NCBI RefSeq assembly: GCF_022347565.1
Contig: NZ_JAKRGH010000010.1
Location: 1 to 64,000 of the forward strand
Direction of reading: 5' to 3'
DNA: 64,000 nt
Source: Vibrio sp. Of7-15
GTDB lineage: Bacteria > Pseudomonadota > Gammaproteobacteria > Enterobacterales > Vibrionaceae
Shown in pieces: positions 45,145 to 53,402 of this stretch. The notes beneath the pieces are model-generated. The model was given only the letters and a program-made list of their open reading frames with translations, was not told the origin of the DNA and searched no databases. Every line of letters begins with the position of its first letter. Position 1 is the stretch's first letter. Both the position numbers and the translations under genes were made by a program.

Positions 45145-45894
45145 CTATTTCAGAACGTTACGATGTTCAAGCTTTTCAACCAAGCTCGCCACACTCTCTA
45201 GCTGCTCTCCTCCACTACGTACAGGCGGTGACATAACCTCTAACACAGTCTGAGAAGCATTGATTTCAACACCTAATGAATCCGGCGTAATTTCATCCAT
45301 CGGTTTCCTTTTCGCTTTCATAATATTTGGCAATGACGCATAACGGGGCTCATTAAGGCGCAAGTCTGTACTCACAATGGCGGGCAGTTTCAATGCTAGA
45401 GTTTCTAGGCCACCATCCACCTCTCGCGTTACTTCAATGTTTTCCTCTTTTACTACTACTTTGGAAGCAAAAGTCGCTTGTGGCCATGCCATTAACGCAG
45501 CCAACATTTGCGGCACTTGATTATTGTCGGAATCGATAGACTGCTTACCTAATAACACCAGATCGGTGCCTTGCTGTTCGATGATTTTTTTTAGAATCTT
45601 CGCCACACACAAGGGCTCCAGACTATTATCAGCATTCACATGAATGGCTCTATCAGCTCCTAAGGCTAATGCTGTTCGTAGCTGCTCTTGGCAGGAGGAA
45701 TCACCTATTGAAACTACAATCACTTCCTCGGCCTGATTCGCTTCTTTTAGCCTTACCGCCTCTTCTACAGCAATTTCACAGAATGGGTTCATGGCCATTT
45801 TTACATTATCAGTCACAACACCACTACCATCTGGCTTTACCCTTATCTTCACATAAGGATCGATAACACGTTTAATAGCAATAAGTATTTTCAC
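45145..45894 (-). CDS. etfB: Electron transfer flavoprotein beta subunit
   Basis: A 249-residue soluble protein with the ETF-beta pattern: KRVIDPYVKIRVK near the start, MNPFCEIAVEEAVRLKE, LALGADRAIHV, and the recognition-loop signature EVTREVDGGLETLALKLPA and RYASLPNIMKAKRKP. It forms the ETF heterodimer and contacts acyl-CoA dehydrogenases. It is first in the etfB-etfA operon. A LiuR-like palindrome lies about 90 nt upstream. Confidence 0.94.
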   Translation of the reverse strand: MKILIAIKRVIDPYVKIRVKPDGSGVVTDNVKMAMNPFCEIAVEEAVRLKEANQAEEVIVVSIGDSSCQEQLRTALALGADRAIHVNADNSLEPLCVAKILKKIIEQQGTDLVLLGKQSIDSDNNQVPQMLAALMAWPQATFASKVVVKEENIEVTREVDGGLETLALKLPAIVSTDLRLNEPRYASLPNIMKAKRKPMDEITPDSLGVEINASQTVLEVMSPPVRSGGEQLESVASLVEKLEHRNVLK

Positions 45895-45982
45895 GATCTT
45901 TTCCTTTTAAAAACAGTAATTAACAATGAATAAGAAAGAACTACTGACTTCCATTGGTTCGATTGTTCACTTTTGCTCAAAC

Positions 45983-45998
45983 TTTACGTTTACGTTAA
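45983..45998. promoter_or_regulatory. LiuR-like operator between etfBA and ETF-QO
   Basis: TTTACGTTTACGTTAA is an imperfect palindrome resembling the MerR-family LiuR motif described for branched-chain amino-acid catabolism genes in gammaproteobacteria. It lies between two divergent ETF units that belong to that regulon elsewhere. No liuR gene is in the window, so this is inference from motif and context. Confidence 0.5.
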
Positions 45999-46057
45999 CT
46001 GCACTATATTAAATGTAGATTAGGAACATGGATCCGCAAGACAAGCAGGAGCACATG

Positions 46058-47674
46058 ATGGAAAGAGAATACATGGAGTTTGATGTCGTGATTGTTGGCG
46101 CAGGGCCGGCAGGACTTTGTGCAGCATGTAAGCTAAAGCAGTTATCTCCCGATCTAAATATCTGCGTTGTTGAAAAAGGAGCCGAAGTTGGCGCGCATAT
46201 TCTATCTGGTGCTGTATTTGAGCCAATAGCATTGAATGAATTGTTTCCCGACTGGCAGCAAGAAGCTCCAGTTCACACGCCCGTTACCGAAGACAAAACA
46301 TACTATTTTCTTAATCACCTCAATGCATTAACCATTTCCCCTTGGCTAATTCCTAATACCATGAACAATGAAGGTAATTTCATTATTAGCCTTGCCAACT
46401 TATGCCGCTGGTTAGCGAAAAAAGCAGAAGATCTAGGCGTAGAAATTTACACCGGATTTTGCGCCCAAGAGTGCCTATATCAATCCGGGCAAATCGCAGG
46501 CATTGTAACGGGAGAAATGGGGGTCGATAAAGAAGGTAACCATAAAATCAACTATGTTGAGGCAATGGAACTGAGAGCAAACTACACGATTTTTGCAGAA
46601 GGCTCACACGGCCATTTAGGAAAACAACTTATCGCGCATTTTGCACTTAATAAACACTCAGAAACTCAGCATTACGCTTTGGGGATCAAAGAGCTGTGGC
46701 AAATCCCTCCAGAACAACATCAAGCAGGATTAGTAATTCATGGCACAGGTTGGCCCCTAAATTCTGGCAGTAGTGGCGGTAGTTTTTTGTATCACCTTGA
46801 AGATAACCATGTCGCCGTGGGGCTTATTGTGGATCTCAATTACAAAAACCCATATTTAAGCCCGTTTGATGAGTTTCAACAATGTAAACACCACCCGATA
46901 TTTAAACAATATTTAGAAGGTGGAACTCGTGTAGCTTACGGCGCACGAGCCATTACCAAAGGTGGCCTAAACGCACTTCCTAAACAACAATTTCCCGGCG
47001 GCTTGCTCATAGGGTGTGACGCTGGCACATTAAACTTTGCCAAAATAAAAGGCAGCCATACTGCCATGAAATCTGGCATGCTCGCCGCAGAAGCCATCAT
47101 CAATGCGCTCAATAATAAAAGCACCACCCCAGATTACGACGCTTTATTCAAGCAGTCATGGTTATTTGAGGAACTGAACCAAAGCCGAAATGTAGGGGCA
47201 TATCTGCATCGCTTTGGCACCCTATTAGGTGGCGCTATCTCAACGGCTGAGCAAAACATATTTGGCCCGTTGCCTTTTAACATAAAAGATAAAACCTCAG
47301 ATCATCTCAGCCTTGATCTTGCTAGTCACCACCACCCTATTTCATACCCCAAACCCGATGGAAAGATCAGTTTTGATAAACCTTCTTCTCTATATTTATC
47401 GGGCACCTTGCATGAAGAAGATCAGCCCTGCCATTTACATCTTGCCGATGACACCATCCCAATAACCAGTAACCTAGAAAAGTACGCTGAACCAAGCCAA
47501 TATTACTGCCCTGCTGGTGTATATGAATTATTAGATACCGACAATGGTAAGGTACTGCAAATTAACAGCGCCAACTGTCTGCACTGCAAAACCTGCGACA
47601 TTAAAGATCCAGCGCAAAACATAACATGGCAGCCCCCAGAAGGCAGCGGCGGCCCAAATTACCCGAATATGTAA
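46058..47674 (+). CDS. Electron transfer flavoprotein-ubiquinone oxidoreductase
   Basis: A 538-residue membrane-associated flavoprotein. The N-terminal dinucleotide motif FDVVIVGAGPAGLCAACKLK binds FAD; VEKGAEVGAHILSGAVFEP, GTGWPLNSGSSGGSFLYH and NFAKIKGSHTAMKSGMLAAE are family blocks. The C-terminal 4Fe-4S ligands are C in YYCPAG and the three in NCLHCKTC. It passes electrons from ETF to the quinone pool. The start at 46058 (MEREYMEF) has AGGAG at good spacing and matches the family start; 46028 is a longer alternative. Confidence 0.93.
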   Translation: MEREYMEFDVVIVGAGPAGLCAACKLKQLSPDLNICVVEKGAEVGAHILSGAVFEPIALNELFPDWQQEAPVHTPVTEDKTYYFLNHLNALTISPWLIPNTMNNEGNFIISLANLCRWLAKKAEDLGVEIYTGFCAQECLYQSGQIAGIVTGEMGVDKEGNHKINYVEAMELRANYTIFAEGSHGHLGKQLIAHFALNKHSETQHYALGIKELWQIPPEQHQAGLVIHGTGWPLNSGSSGGSFLYHLEDNHVAVGLIVDLNYKNPYLSPFDEFQQCKHHPIFKQYLEGGTRVAYGARAITKGGLNALPKQQFPGGLLIGCDAGTLNFAKIKGSHTAMKSGMLAAEAIINALNNKSTTPDYDALFKQSWLFEELNQSRNVGAYLHRFGTLLGGAISTAEQNIFGPLPFNIKDKTSDHLSLDLASHHHPISYPKPDGKISFDKPSSLYLSGTLHEEDQPCHLHLADDTIPITSNLEKYAEPSQYYCPAGVYELLDTDNGKVLQINSANCLHCKTCDIKDPAQNITWQPPEGSGGPNYPNM

Positions 47675-47813
47675 TATCCAAAACTTCATTAGTGATTTTT
47701 GCGGCCTCTCCCCACGGTAATGAGGCAGTTTGGCTTATTATCGTGGGCATTTGAAATAACGACCGAGCTAGCTGATGGTCACTTTAGGTACTTAATTTTC
47801 TTTACAAAGTGTA

Positions 47814-48008
47814 CATGCCACCAGCATTTTTCAACAATTGGGATGATAATACCAGCTCTCACATGGGTTTAGCTGATATGAGCTTTGGATTTGATTATTA
47901 TTCCGTGTATTCAGCCTTCTTCTTGCTTATCGCCTCATAGAAAGATATCCAATGTTGTTGATATTCTTTAAATGTCGTTTTTCCAACTTCATCTTGACAA
48001 TTTAAATA
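47814..48008 (-). repeat. Repeat copy R1 (3' end and downstream flank of the exported paralog)
   Basis: It includes the last about 37 codons of the 47898 gene plus about 84 nt beyond its stop. It is closely similar to 49647-49844, showing that gene and 3' flank were duplicated together. Confidence 0.85.
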
Positions 48009-48536
48009 ATGTCCATCAACAGTCAGTTCCAATGTTCTGGAAACAGACGTTAACTCATCAGATTTCTCATCTCGTGAAAATAAAACACTAAAAAATAGAG
48101 CTTCTTTCATTATATTTGAATTATAAAACTCAAAGGATAAAGATAATCTTGAAGACGAATATGAATTCAAATCAGTTGCTATATTAATATTTTCATCTAT
48201 ATTATTTAAATCCGCACTGACCAATGTTTTATTGTTACTTTTAAATGTTAATAGTGAACCATTAATAGATACTTTATAATCGCGAATTAAAGATTCATCC
48301 AAAATAAAAACAGGATCTGGCCCCCAAGGATGGCTTGGAAGGTTTGAAGCAATACGAATACCTAATTCATTGAGATCTAATCCCGTTTCATAGTTTTCAT
48401 ACTTCATATAATTCGTTTGCTCAACAATTATATCTTGCGTGTAGTCAATTATACAGTGATATTCCAGTAGTTGACTTGCATTTACATGTTGAACTGAACT
48501 CAATGCAACTAGAGTAGAGAAAACTATATTTTTCAT
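47898..48536 (-). CDS. Exported protein, candidate immunity paralog 2
   Basis: A 212-residue protein with a Sec signal peptide (KNIVFSTLVALSSVQHVNAS, cut near residue 20), so it should be periplasmic. Mature motifs shared with the protein at 49732-50361 are QLLEY-C-IDYTQ, the D-NELGI block, ESLIRDYKV, LTFKSNNKTL, and an almost identical C-terminus (CQDEVGKTTFKEYQQHWIS then YEAISKK). Two Cys residues (in YHCIIDY and NCQDE) could form a disulfide. I do not recognise a named family. Duplicated, exported and downstream of a signal-less peptidoglycan hydrolase, it fits an immunity protein; this is inference. AAGGAATGTG precedes the start. Confidence 0.7.
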   Translation of the reverse strand: MKNIVFSTLVALSSVQHVNASQLLEYHCIIDYTQDIIVEQTNYMKYENYETGLDLNELGIRIASNLPSHPWGPDPVFILDESLIRDYKVSINGSLLTFKSNNKTLVSADLNNIDENINIATDLNSYSSSRLSLSFEFYNSNIMKEALFFSVLFSRDEKSDELTSVSRTLELTVDGHYLNCQDEVGKTTFKEYQQHWISFYEAISKKKAEYTE

Positions 48537-48651
48537 CACATTCCTTTTATTTTACGTACTAACTATTTTTTCTATGGCATAGATAAAATACTAATATAGA
48601 GCGCCACTACACAGGTAGATTATCCCTTTACTTTCACAATAATGTGATTTT

Positions 48652-49293
48652 TTATAAGTTAAAAGAATGAACACTACAGCTTTTTCCATATTTAGATTGG
48701 CTATAAATAGTAATTTTATTATCTTCTTTTACTACCGTTAAGTTTGACAAGTAATCTATCTCTTTTTCAGAAAAAACAATATTTTTAGCTAATTCATCAT
48801 ATTCATTTTTGCTAGACATCTCGACATCGAAAGTTCCTACATAGTCCAATTTACCTTTTTTATATAGATAAACCAGATGACTCTCACCTTCATGATAATA
48901 ATAGACTTGAGTAGCTTCTGGTGGTAAATCGATTGATGTGAGAAGCATACTAGATAAAATCAATTCTCCTTGATTCTCCGGCATCGGGTATCTAGATACA
49001 GCAATGGTAACCTCACTATCATCCATAATTTGATTAATTGTATTGTATAACTTATTACCTATTTCGAATTTAACAGTGAACCCATCATTATCATAATATG
49101 GTATATATCTAAAATCATCATAACCGTAATAATTATCTTCACTGCTACCTAGTTTTTTGTTAGGTATTGGACTTAACGTGTTTTTAAACTCCTTACTATC
49201 CTGACATTCATTAGCAACATTCTCTTTTGCATGAACTAAAACAATATTGGAAAAGTAAAGTAGAGTCGTTAAAATAAAAATTATCTTTTTCAT
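48652..49293 (-). CDS. Exported protein of unknown function in the effector/immunity cluster
   Basis: A 213-residue protein with a signal peptide (MKKIIFILTTLLYFSNIVLVHA). The mature part is acidic and Tyr-rich (DNYYGYDDFRYIPYYDND) with two Cys residues, one near each end (NECQDS and KSCSVH). It shares no obvious sequence with its paralogous neighbours and no family is recognised. It sits between the two related genes on the same strand with AGGGA before the ATG. It could be a second type of immunity protein or an unrelated passenger. Confidence 0.6.
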   Translation of the reverse strand: MKKIIFILTTLLYFSNIVLVHAKENVANECQDSKEFKNTLSPIPNKKLGSSEDNYYGYDDFRYIPYYDNDGFTVKFEIGNKLYNTINQIMDDSEVTIAVSRYPMPENQGELILSSMLLTSIDLPPEATQVYYYHEGESHLVYLYKKGKLDYVGTFDVEMSSKNEYDELAKNIVFSEKEIDYLSNLTVVKEDNKITIYSQSKYGKSCSVHSFNL

Positions 49294-49731
49294 TATAATC
49301 CCTTATTATAATTATTTTCTAAATACTCACTTTTAAGTTTTTCTTACTGACGTTTATCATTTTCAGCTAACGAGCTTCCATATTTGGGCTTTATCCATAG
49401 TATAAGATTACATGCTGTCGAGTATCAAGAAGTGGATAAATTACCAAGAGCAAGATACAACATATTGACTATTAGGAAATAAAGCCCTTTGGAACCAATT
49501 TTAATGGCTTGTGCTTTGTGTACATACCAAAAGCGCTATCATCGAATGTGAATGAAACGACAAAACTCATGAAAGTCACGGCAGTGACTTTCATGAATCA
49601 TCGATATTAAGAGCTTCATACTCAGATAACAGGAAGTCACAGAGTCCATGCCGCCAACGTTTTTCAATAATTGGAATGATATATACCATCTCTCACATGG
49701 GTTTAACTAATATGAGCCTTGGATTTGATTA
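49294..49731. other. Gap within the effector/immunity cluster
   Basis: 438 nt. It contains the hairpin at 49567-49596 and the flank part of repeat R2 (49647-49731). I see no gene. Confidence 0.6.
49567..49596 (-). terminator. Perfect 13-bp hairpin downstream of the M23/immunity pair
   Basis: 13 bp (49567-49579 with 49584-49596) around GGCA. On the minus strand it is followed by GTTTTG, a short T-run, so it probably ends the transcript that carries the M23 gene and its first neighbour. Confidence 0.6.
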
Positions 49732-49844
49732 TTATTCCGTGTATTCAGCCTCCTTCTTGCTTATCGCTTCATAAAGAGATATCCAATGTTGTTGATATTC
49801 TTTAAATGTCGTTTTTCCAATTTCATCTTGGCAATCTAAATAAT
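49647..49844 (-). repeat. Repeat copy R2 (3' end and flank of immunity-like paralog 1)
   Basis: The counterpart of R1 at 47814-48008, sharing the gene end and about 85 nt after the stop, with scattered substitutions. The flanking part is also seen in degenerate form at 52887-52935. Confidence 0.85.
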
Positions 49845-50361
49845 AATCATAAGTCCCTTTAAAACCCCAATGCCTAGCAACTAACTCATTATCAATTTTT
49901 CGATCGTCAAAGTATATTTGCAAATTTATTTCATTCTTCATGGTGTCTGGATTATAAAAATAAAAGTCCACGAATAAATAAGAAGGTGTATAAGATTGTA
50001 TACTAGAGCTTACTTTAACTTTTCTTTCAAGATTAGTTAAATCTGTATTTATTAATGTTTTATTATTACTTTTAAGTGTTAACCGTGTTCCATTGATAGC
50101 GACGTTATAATCACGAATTAATGATTCATTAATATAAAAAAATCCTTCTTGATAATATGGGTCTTGATTTGATGCGACTTCAATCCCTAATTCATTAAAA
50201 TCAAATGGAGTAGTATAATTTTTTCTCTGAATATATTTAGCTTGTTCATGCATTATTTCTTGCGTATAGTCAATTACACAACCATATTCCAGTAGTTGAC
50301 TTGCATTCACACTTTGGATTACACTCAATGTAACTAGAGTAGATAAAATTATATTTTTCAT
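49732..50361 (-). CDS. Exported protein, candidate immunity paralog 1
   Basis: A 209-residue periplasmic-type protein with signal peptide KNIILSTLVTLSVIQSVNAS. It is a clear paralog of the 47898-48536 product over its full length: QLLEYGCVIDYTQ, FDFNELGIEVAS, ESLIRDYNVAINGT, LKSNNKTLI and the C-terminal CQDEIGKTTFKEYQQHWIS block. It begins only 10 nt after the stop of the M23-domain gene, with AAGGAATGTG as ribosome site, so the two are co-expressed. The longer frame reaching 50496 overlaps that gene and is rejected. Proposed role: protection of the producer's periplasm against the upstream hydrolase (inference). Confidence 0.72.
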   Translation of the reverse strand: MKNIILSTLVTLSVIQSVNASQLLEYGCVIDYTQEIMHEQAKYIQRKNYTTPFDFNELGIEVASNQDPYYQEGFFYINESLIRDYNVAINGTRLTLKSNNKTLINTDLTNLERKVKVSSSIQSYTPSYLFVDFYFYNPDTMKNEINLQIYFDDRKIDNELVARHWGFKGTYDYYLDCQDEIGKTTFKEYQQHWISLYEAISKKEAEYTE

Positions 50362-50371
50362 CACATTCCTT

Positions 50372-52570
50372 CTATTTTTTACGTGCTTTTGCTTCTTTAT
50401 CACGTGCATCTTTTTGTTGTTTTCTTTCATCCTCTGATTGTTGAGAGTAATCTTTAAATTTAACAAATAAAGATGGGTTACAACGGCCCATATCATTTCT
50501 CTTTATTACTTTTTTTGTTCTTACTTCAAAATGTAGATGCGGTGCATGTGTCCCATCAGAGATACCAGAAACGCCTGTTTTTCCTATGATATCACCAGAT
50601 TTAACTTTTGATCCTACTTTTATATTACTATCAATGCTATCTAAATGGGCATACATTAAATAGAGCTGTTTACTTTTATTATATTCTTTTTCAAAGTCAT
50701 CATATTGTTTAAGCTCGACCTTCGTTAAGTTCGTTCTCGGTTTGTATTCTCGCCTATTTTCCCACATTACTTCTGATTCATTAACAGCAAGAATAAGTAC
50801 ATTACCATAGCCTTTAACATAAGAATTATAAACTATTTTACTATCGACACAGGCATAAACATCCGTTCCAACTTCGGCAAACAGATCTAAACCATCATGC
50901 CTCCTCTTGCCTCTTATTTTTTTACCAAATAAGCCCCAAGCATAAGCTTTATTCTCCCCAGTACCTCCACTTTGCCAATAGTTGGTACTCATAGGGTTCA
51001 ATAGCGGCTCATGCCACTGAAAAGGTGGGATCACTCTTTCCCATCCCGTAATCAGTGCTTCATCCAGTGCAAGTAAAGTGTTCTTACCCACAATGCCATC
51101 TGCACTGCCTGTTTTGTAGTCAGGGTGAATCGTATTGGTAGGTGCAAAATTCGTTTGAAACTTGATAACCGCTTCATGGGTTCCTTTGCCAAAATCACCA
51201 TCTGCACGACCAATATTAAACTTCATTTTCAATAATGCTTCTTGGATCAGCTTCACTTCATCGCTTTTAGCCCCCTTTTTAATGACTTGTGCTTTTTTAC
51301 CAGTAGCCATCTCATTGAGTTTTGTTGAAGGAAGGAACAGCTTGGATTGTAAGCAAATCGACCCGACATTAATGATAGGGGTGCTCCCTTTGATGTTCTT
51401 CGCTTCTAAAATAGGCATGTGAGCCAATTCAGGTAAGTTTTTATCGCCCTTTCCAACAATATTATGATGAGGGAATACCTTTTTATCCTGATTCAAATCA
51501 ACTGGCAGAGGCTCTGTGACTGGCGGAGGGGTCTCTATATTTTCCGAACTCTCGGTCGGAGCTGGCTTTGGTGTTTCGCTTGTCAGTGCCTCGGCGGCTT
51601 GTTTCTTTAGGTAAATCGTATCGCCTGGATAAATAAAGGCAGTGTCTTTAATTTGTGGGTTTAAGGCTTTTAATTCCCCTGACGTTAAGTTATGTCTCTT
51701 TGCGATGGTACTAAAAAAATCACCCGGCTTAACCACATAGGTGTTTGGTTTGGTGCGCTCAAGTTGCTCTTCTCTGCTTGCCGCAACCACATCATCAGGG
51801 TTGAACAGACGCGCGTTTTCATCTAACCATTGTGCATCTATCTCACTAAGTTGTTCTTGGGTGATTTTTTCTACGGTATAGAGCAAATGCTGACGAGAAA
51901 TAAGGATGTCATTGATTTTCCAAGGCAACAAAATAAAGCTGTATTCATGCTCAGATAATCTTTCGCTCGTAAGCGCTTTGTTTTTAGAGTGAGTGACTTT
52001 AAATGACCACTTATTACCGCCAGATAGTTGATATTCGTTCACCAAAACATCATCAATAAAATGGTAAAAAAAGCCGATTTTTGGCCAAGAAAGGCGTTCG
52101 TATACTTGTATCGAGGGTTTTATCGGTACAAACGAATCAATGGCAGCCACCGTGCCTTTTTTCACCGGTTGTACGTCATTAAATGTCATGCCCCCACTAC
52201 TTGAAAGAAAGAACTCTCGGTATAAGGTTTTTGGCTCATTCACATATACATTGGCGGTTAATAACGTATGCCCTTCGTCGGTTTGTGTTTTGCTCCATGA
52301 CGAAATGTTCGCCTCGGACTTGGTTTTTCCCAAAGAAAAAACACCGACTTGATAAGTATTGAGATCGCTTAACTCACAGGCGATTTCAATAGAGTATTCA
52401 AAATCGGCAACTGGTGCGGGCTTTTCTTTTATGGGGTCGTAATGCGGCTCATCGATATGACACTGCTGATCGGAAATCTCATGCCTTGGGAAATACGCAT
52501 TTCGAAAGATAGGGTTGTTTGTCTGCTCCGGTAGTGGGCAGAACCCTTGTTCATCATCTCTACTGCTCAT
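50372..52570 (-). CDS. LysM / PG-binding / M23 metallopeptidase protein lacking a signal peptide; candidate secreted antibacterial effector
   Basis: A 732-residue protein. Residues 1-260 are a polar, beta-rich region with no signal peptide or membrane segment. LysM lies at 277-321 (TYVVKPGDFFSTIAKRHNLT...YPGDTIYLKK). A Pro/Glu linker leads to a PG_binding_1-like domain (about 430-502: GAKSDEVKLIQEALLKM...DGDFGKGTHEAVIKFQ). The M23 zinc peptidase domain (about 535-700) has H558 and D562 in RRHDGLDLF, H642 in YAHLD and HLH 678-680. The C-terminus is a charged tail. M23 enzymes cut peptide cross-links of the cell wall. Export without a Sec signal, plus a tightly linked exported paralog pair, suggests type VI or similar delivery. 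No vgrG, hcp or PAAR gene is in the window. No clear ribosome site stands out. Confidence 0.8.
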   Translation of the reverse strand: MSSRDDEQGFCPLPEQTNNPIFRNAYFPRHEISDQQCHIDEPHYDPIKEKPAPVADFEYSIEIACELSDLNTYQVGVFSLGKTKSEANISSWSKTQTDEGHTLLTANVYVNEPKTLYREFFLSSSGGMTFNDVQPVKKGTVAAIDSFVPIKPSIQVYERLSWPKIGFFYHFIDDVLVNEYQLSGGNKWSFKVTHSKNKALTSERLSEHEYSFILLPWKINDILISRQHLLYTVEKITQEQLSEIDAQWLDENARLFNPDDVVAASREEQLERTKPNTYVVKPGDFFSTIAKRHNLTSGELKALNPQIKDTAFIYPGDTIYLKKQAAEALTSETPKPAPTESSENIETPPPVTEPLPVDLNQDKKVFPHHNIVGKGDKNLPELAHMPILEAKNIKGSTPIINVGSICLQSKLFLPSTKLNEMATGKKAQVIKKGAKSDEVKLIQEALLKMKFNIGRADGDFGKGTHEAVIKFQTNFAPTNTIHPDYKTGSADGIVGKNTLLALDEALITGWERVIPPFQWHEPLLNPMSTNYWQSGGTGENKAYAWGLFGKKIRGKRRHDGLDLFAEVGTDVYACVDSKIVYNSYVKGYGNVLILAVNESEVMWENRREYKPRTNLTKVELKQYDDFEKEYNKSKQLYLMYAHLDSIDSNIKVGSKVKSGDIIGKTGVSGISDGTHAPHLHFEVRTKKVIKRNDMGRCNPSLFVKFKDYSQQSEDERKQQKDARDKEAKARKK

Positions 52571-53402
52571 TATTATATATATCTAACCAGCTGAATATAT
52601 TTATTAATTATGGTAAATGAAAACTGAGATGCGTTTTTACTGAAATAGAGGTTTAAAATAACTAAATCAATAGTGAACATGGCTGCTCGCATTTCTGTCA
52701 ATACCCCGATTAACCCAGGCCTCTTAATTTTCTCTTTGAGTACAACAAAATCTGGCAACGTGTAATTGTGACTAACTCAACGCTTCAATATGGTCAGATG
52801 ATGAAATCCTTTTTAAGAATGGACTCATTTGAATGTATTCTGTACGGCCTTTGCATAGGGTGGATCTAGCCAAAATCAGGATAATCGATAATTTGAGTGA
52901 TATATATCATCTCTAACACGAGTTTAACTAATATCTAGAGTAATATTCCCAACAAATTAGCCACCTAAACCTTCAGAAGCTTCCACCGAACTACTTTGAA
53001 ACCGCTAAATATTTAACCCCAAATCACCCACTTTTAATGGAATTAAAATCACATTATGTTATATCTATCTCAGCCTCTAAAACTGATTCATTACACAGGG
53101 TCGAAAATAAGTACCGCTAATTAATGAGCCTTACCTTTAAACCACTTTCAACTCAATTAAACAAAACCGAATAAAATACAGATCGTTAGTTGCTTTTAAA
53201 AGAGGTGTCTAAGCACAGACCCTACGTAGAGGTGAGCCAAACACAGCAATAAATCAGCCTTCTATTGTATAAATACGCTTCATTAAAAACCTATCGTTCA
53301 TGGGGTAAATGTCCCCCTTTCATACATCATTCTCACGATATTTCTCACCATTCACCGCTGAGATACCCTTACCGATCAATAAATAATATTCTCAATTAAA
53401 TT
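52571..53402. other. Long gap upstream of the M23 gene
   Basis: 832 nt. Minus-strand 52573-52758 encodes a 61-codon frame (PDFVVLKEKIKRPGLIGVLT...) that reads like a decayed protein end but matches nothing I can name. 52887-52935 is a degenerate copy of the paralog flank repeat. The remainder is AT-rich without a credible gene. Confidence 0.5.
52887..52935 (-). repeat. Degenerate repeat copy R3
   Basis: It resembles the flank of R2 (GATATATA-CATCTCT-ACA, then GTTTAACTAATAT). It lies on the far side of the M23 gene, so the module is bracketed by related sequence. Confidence 0.6.
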
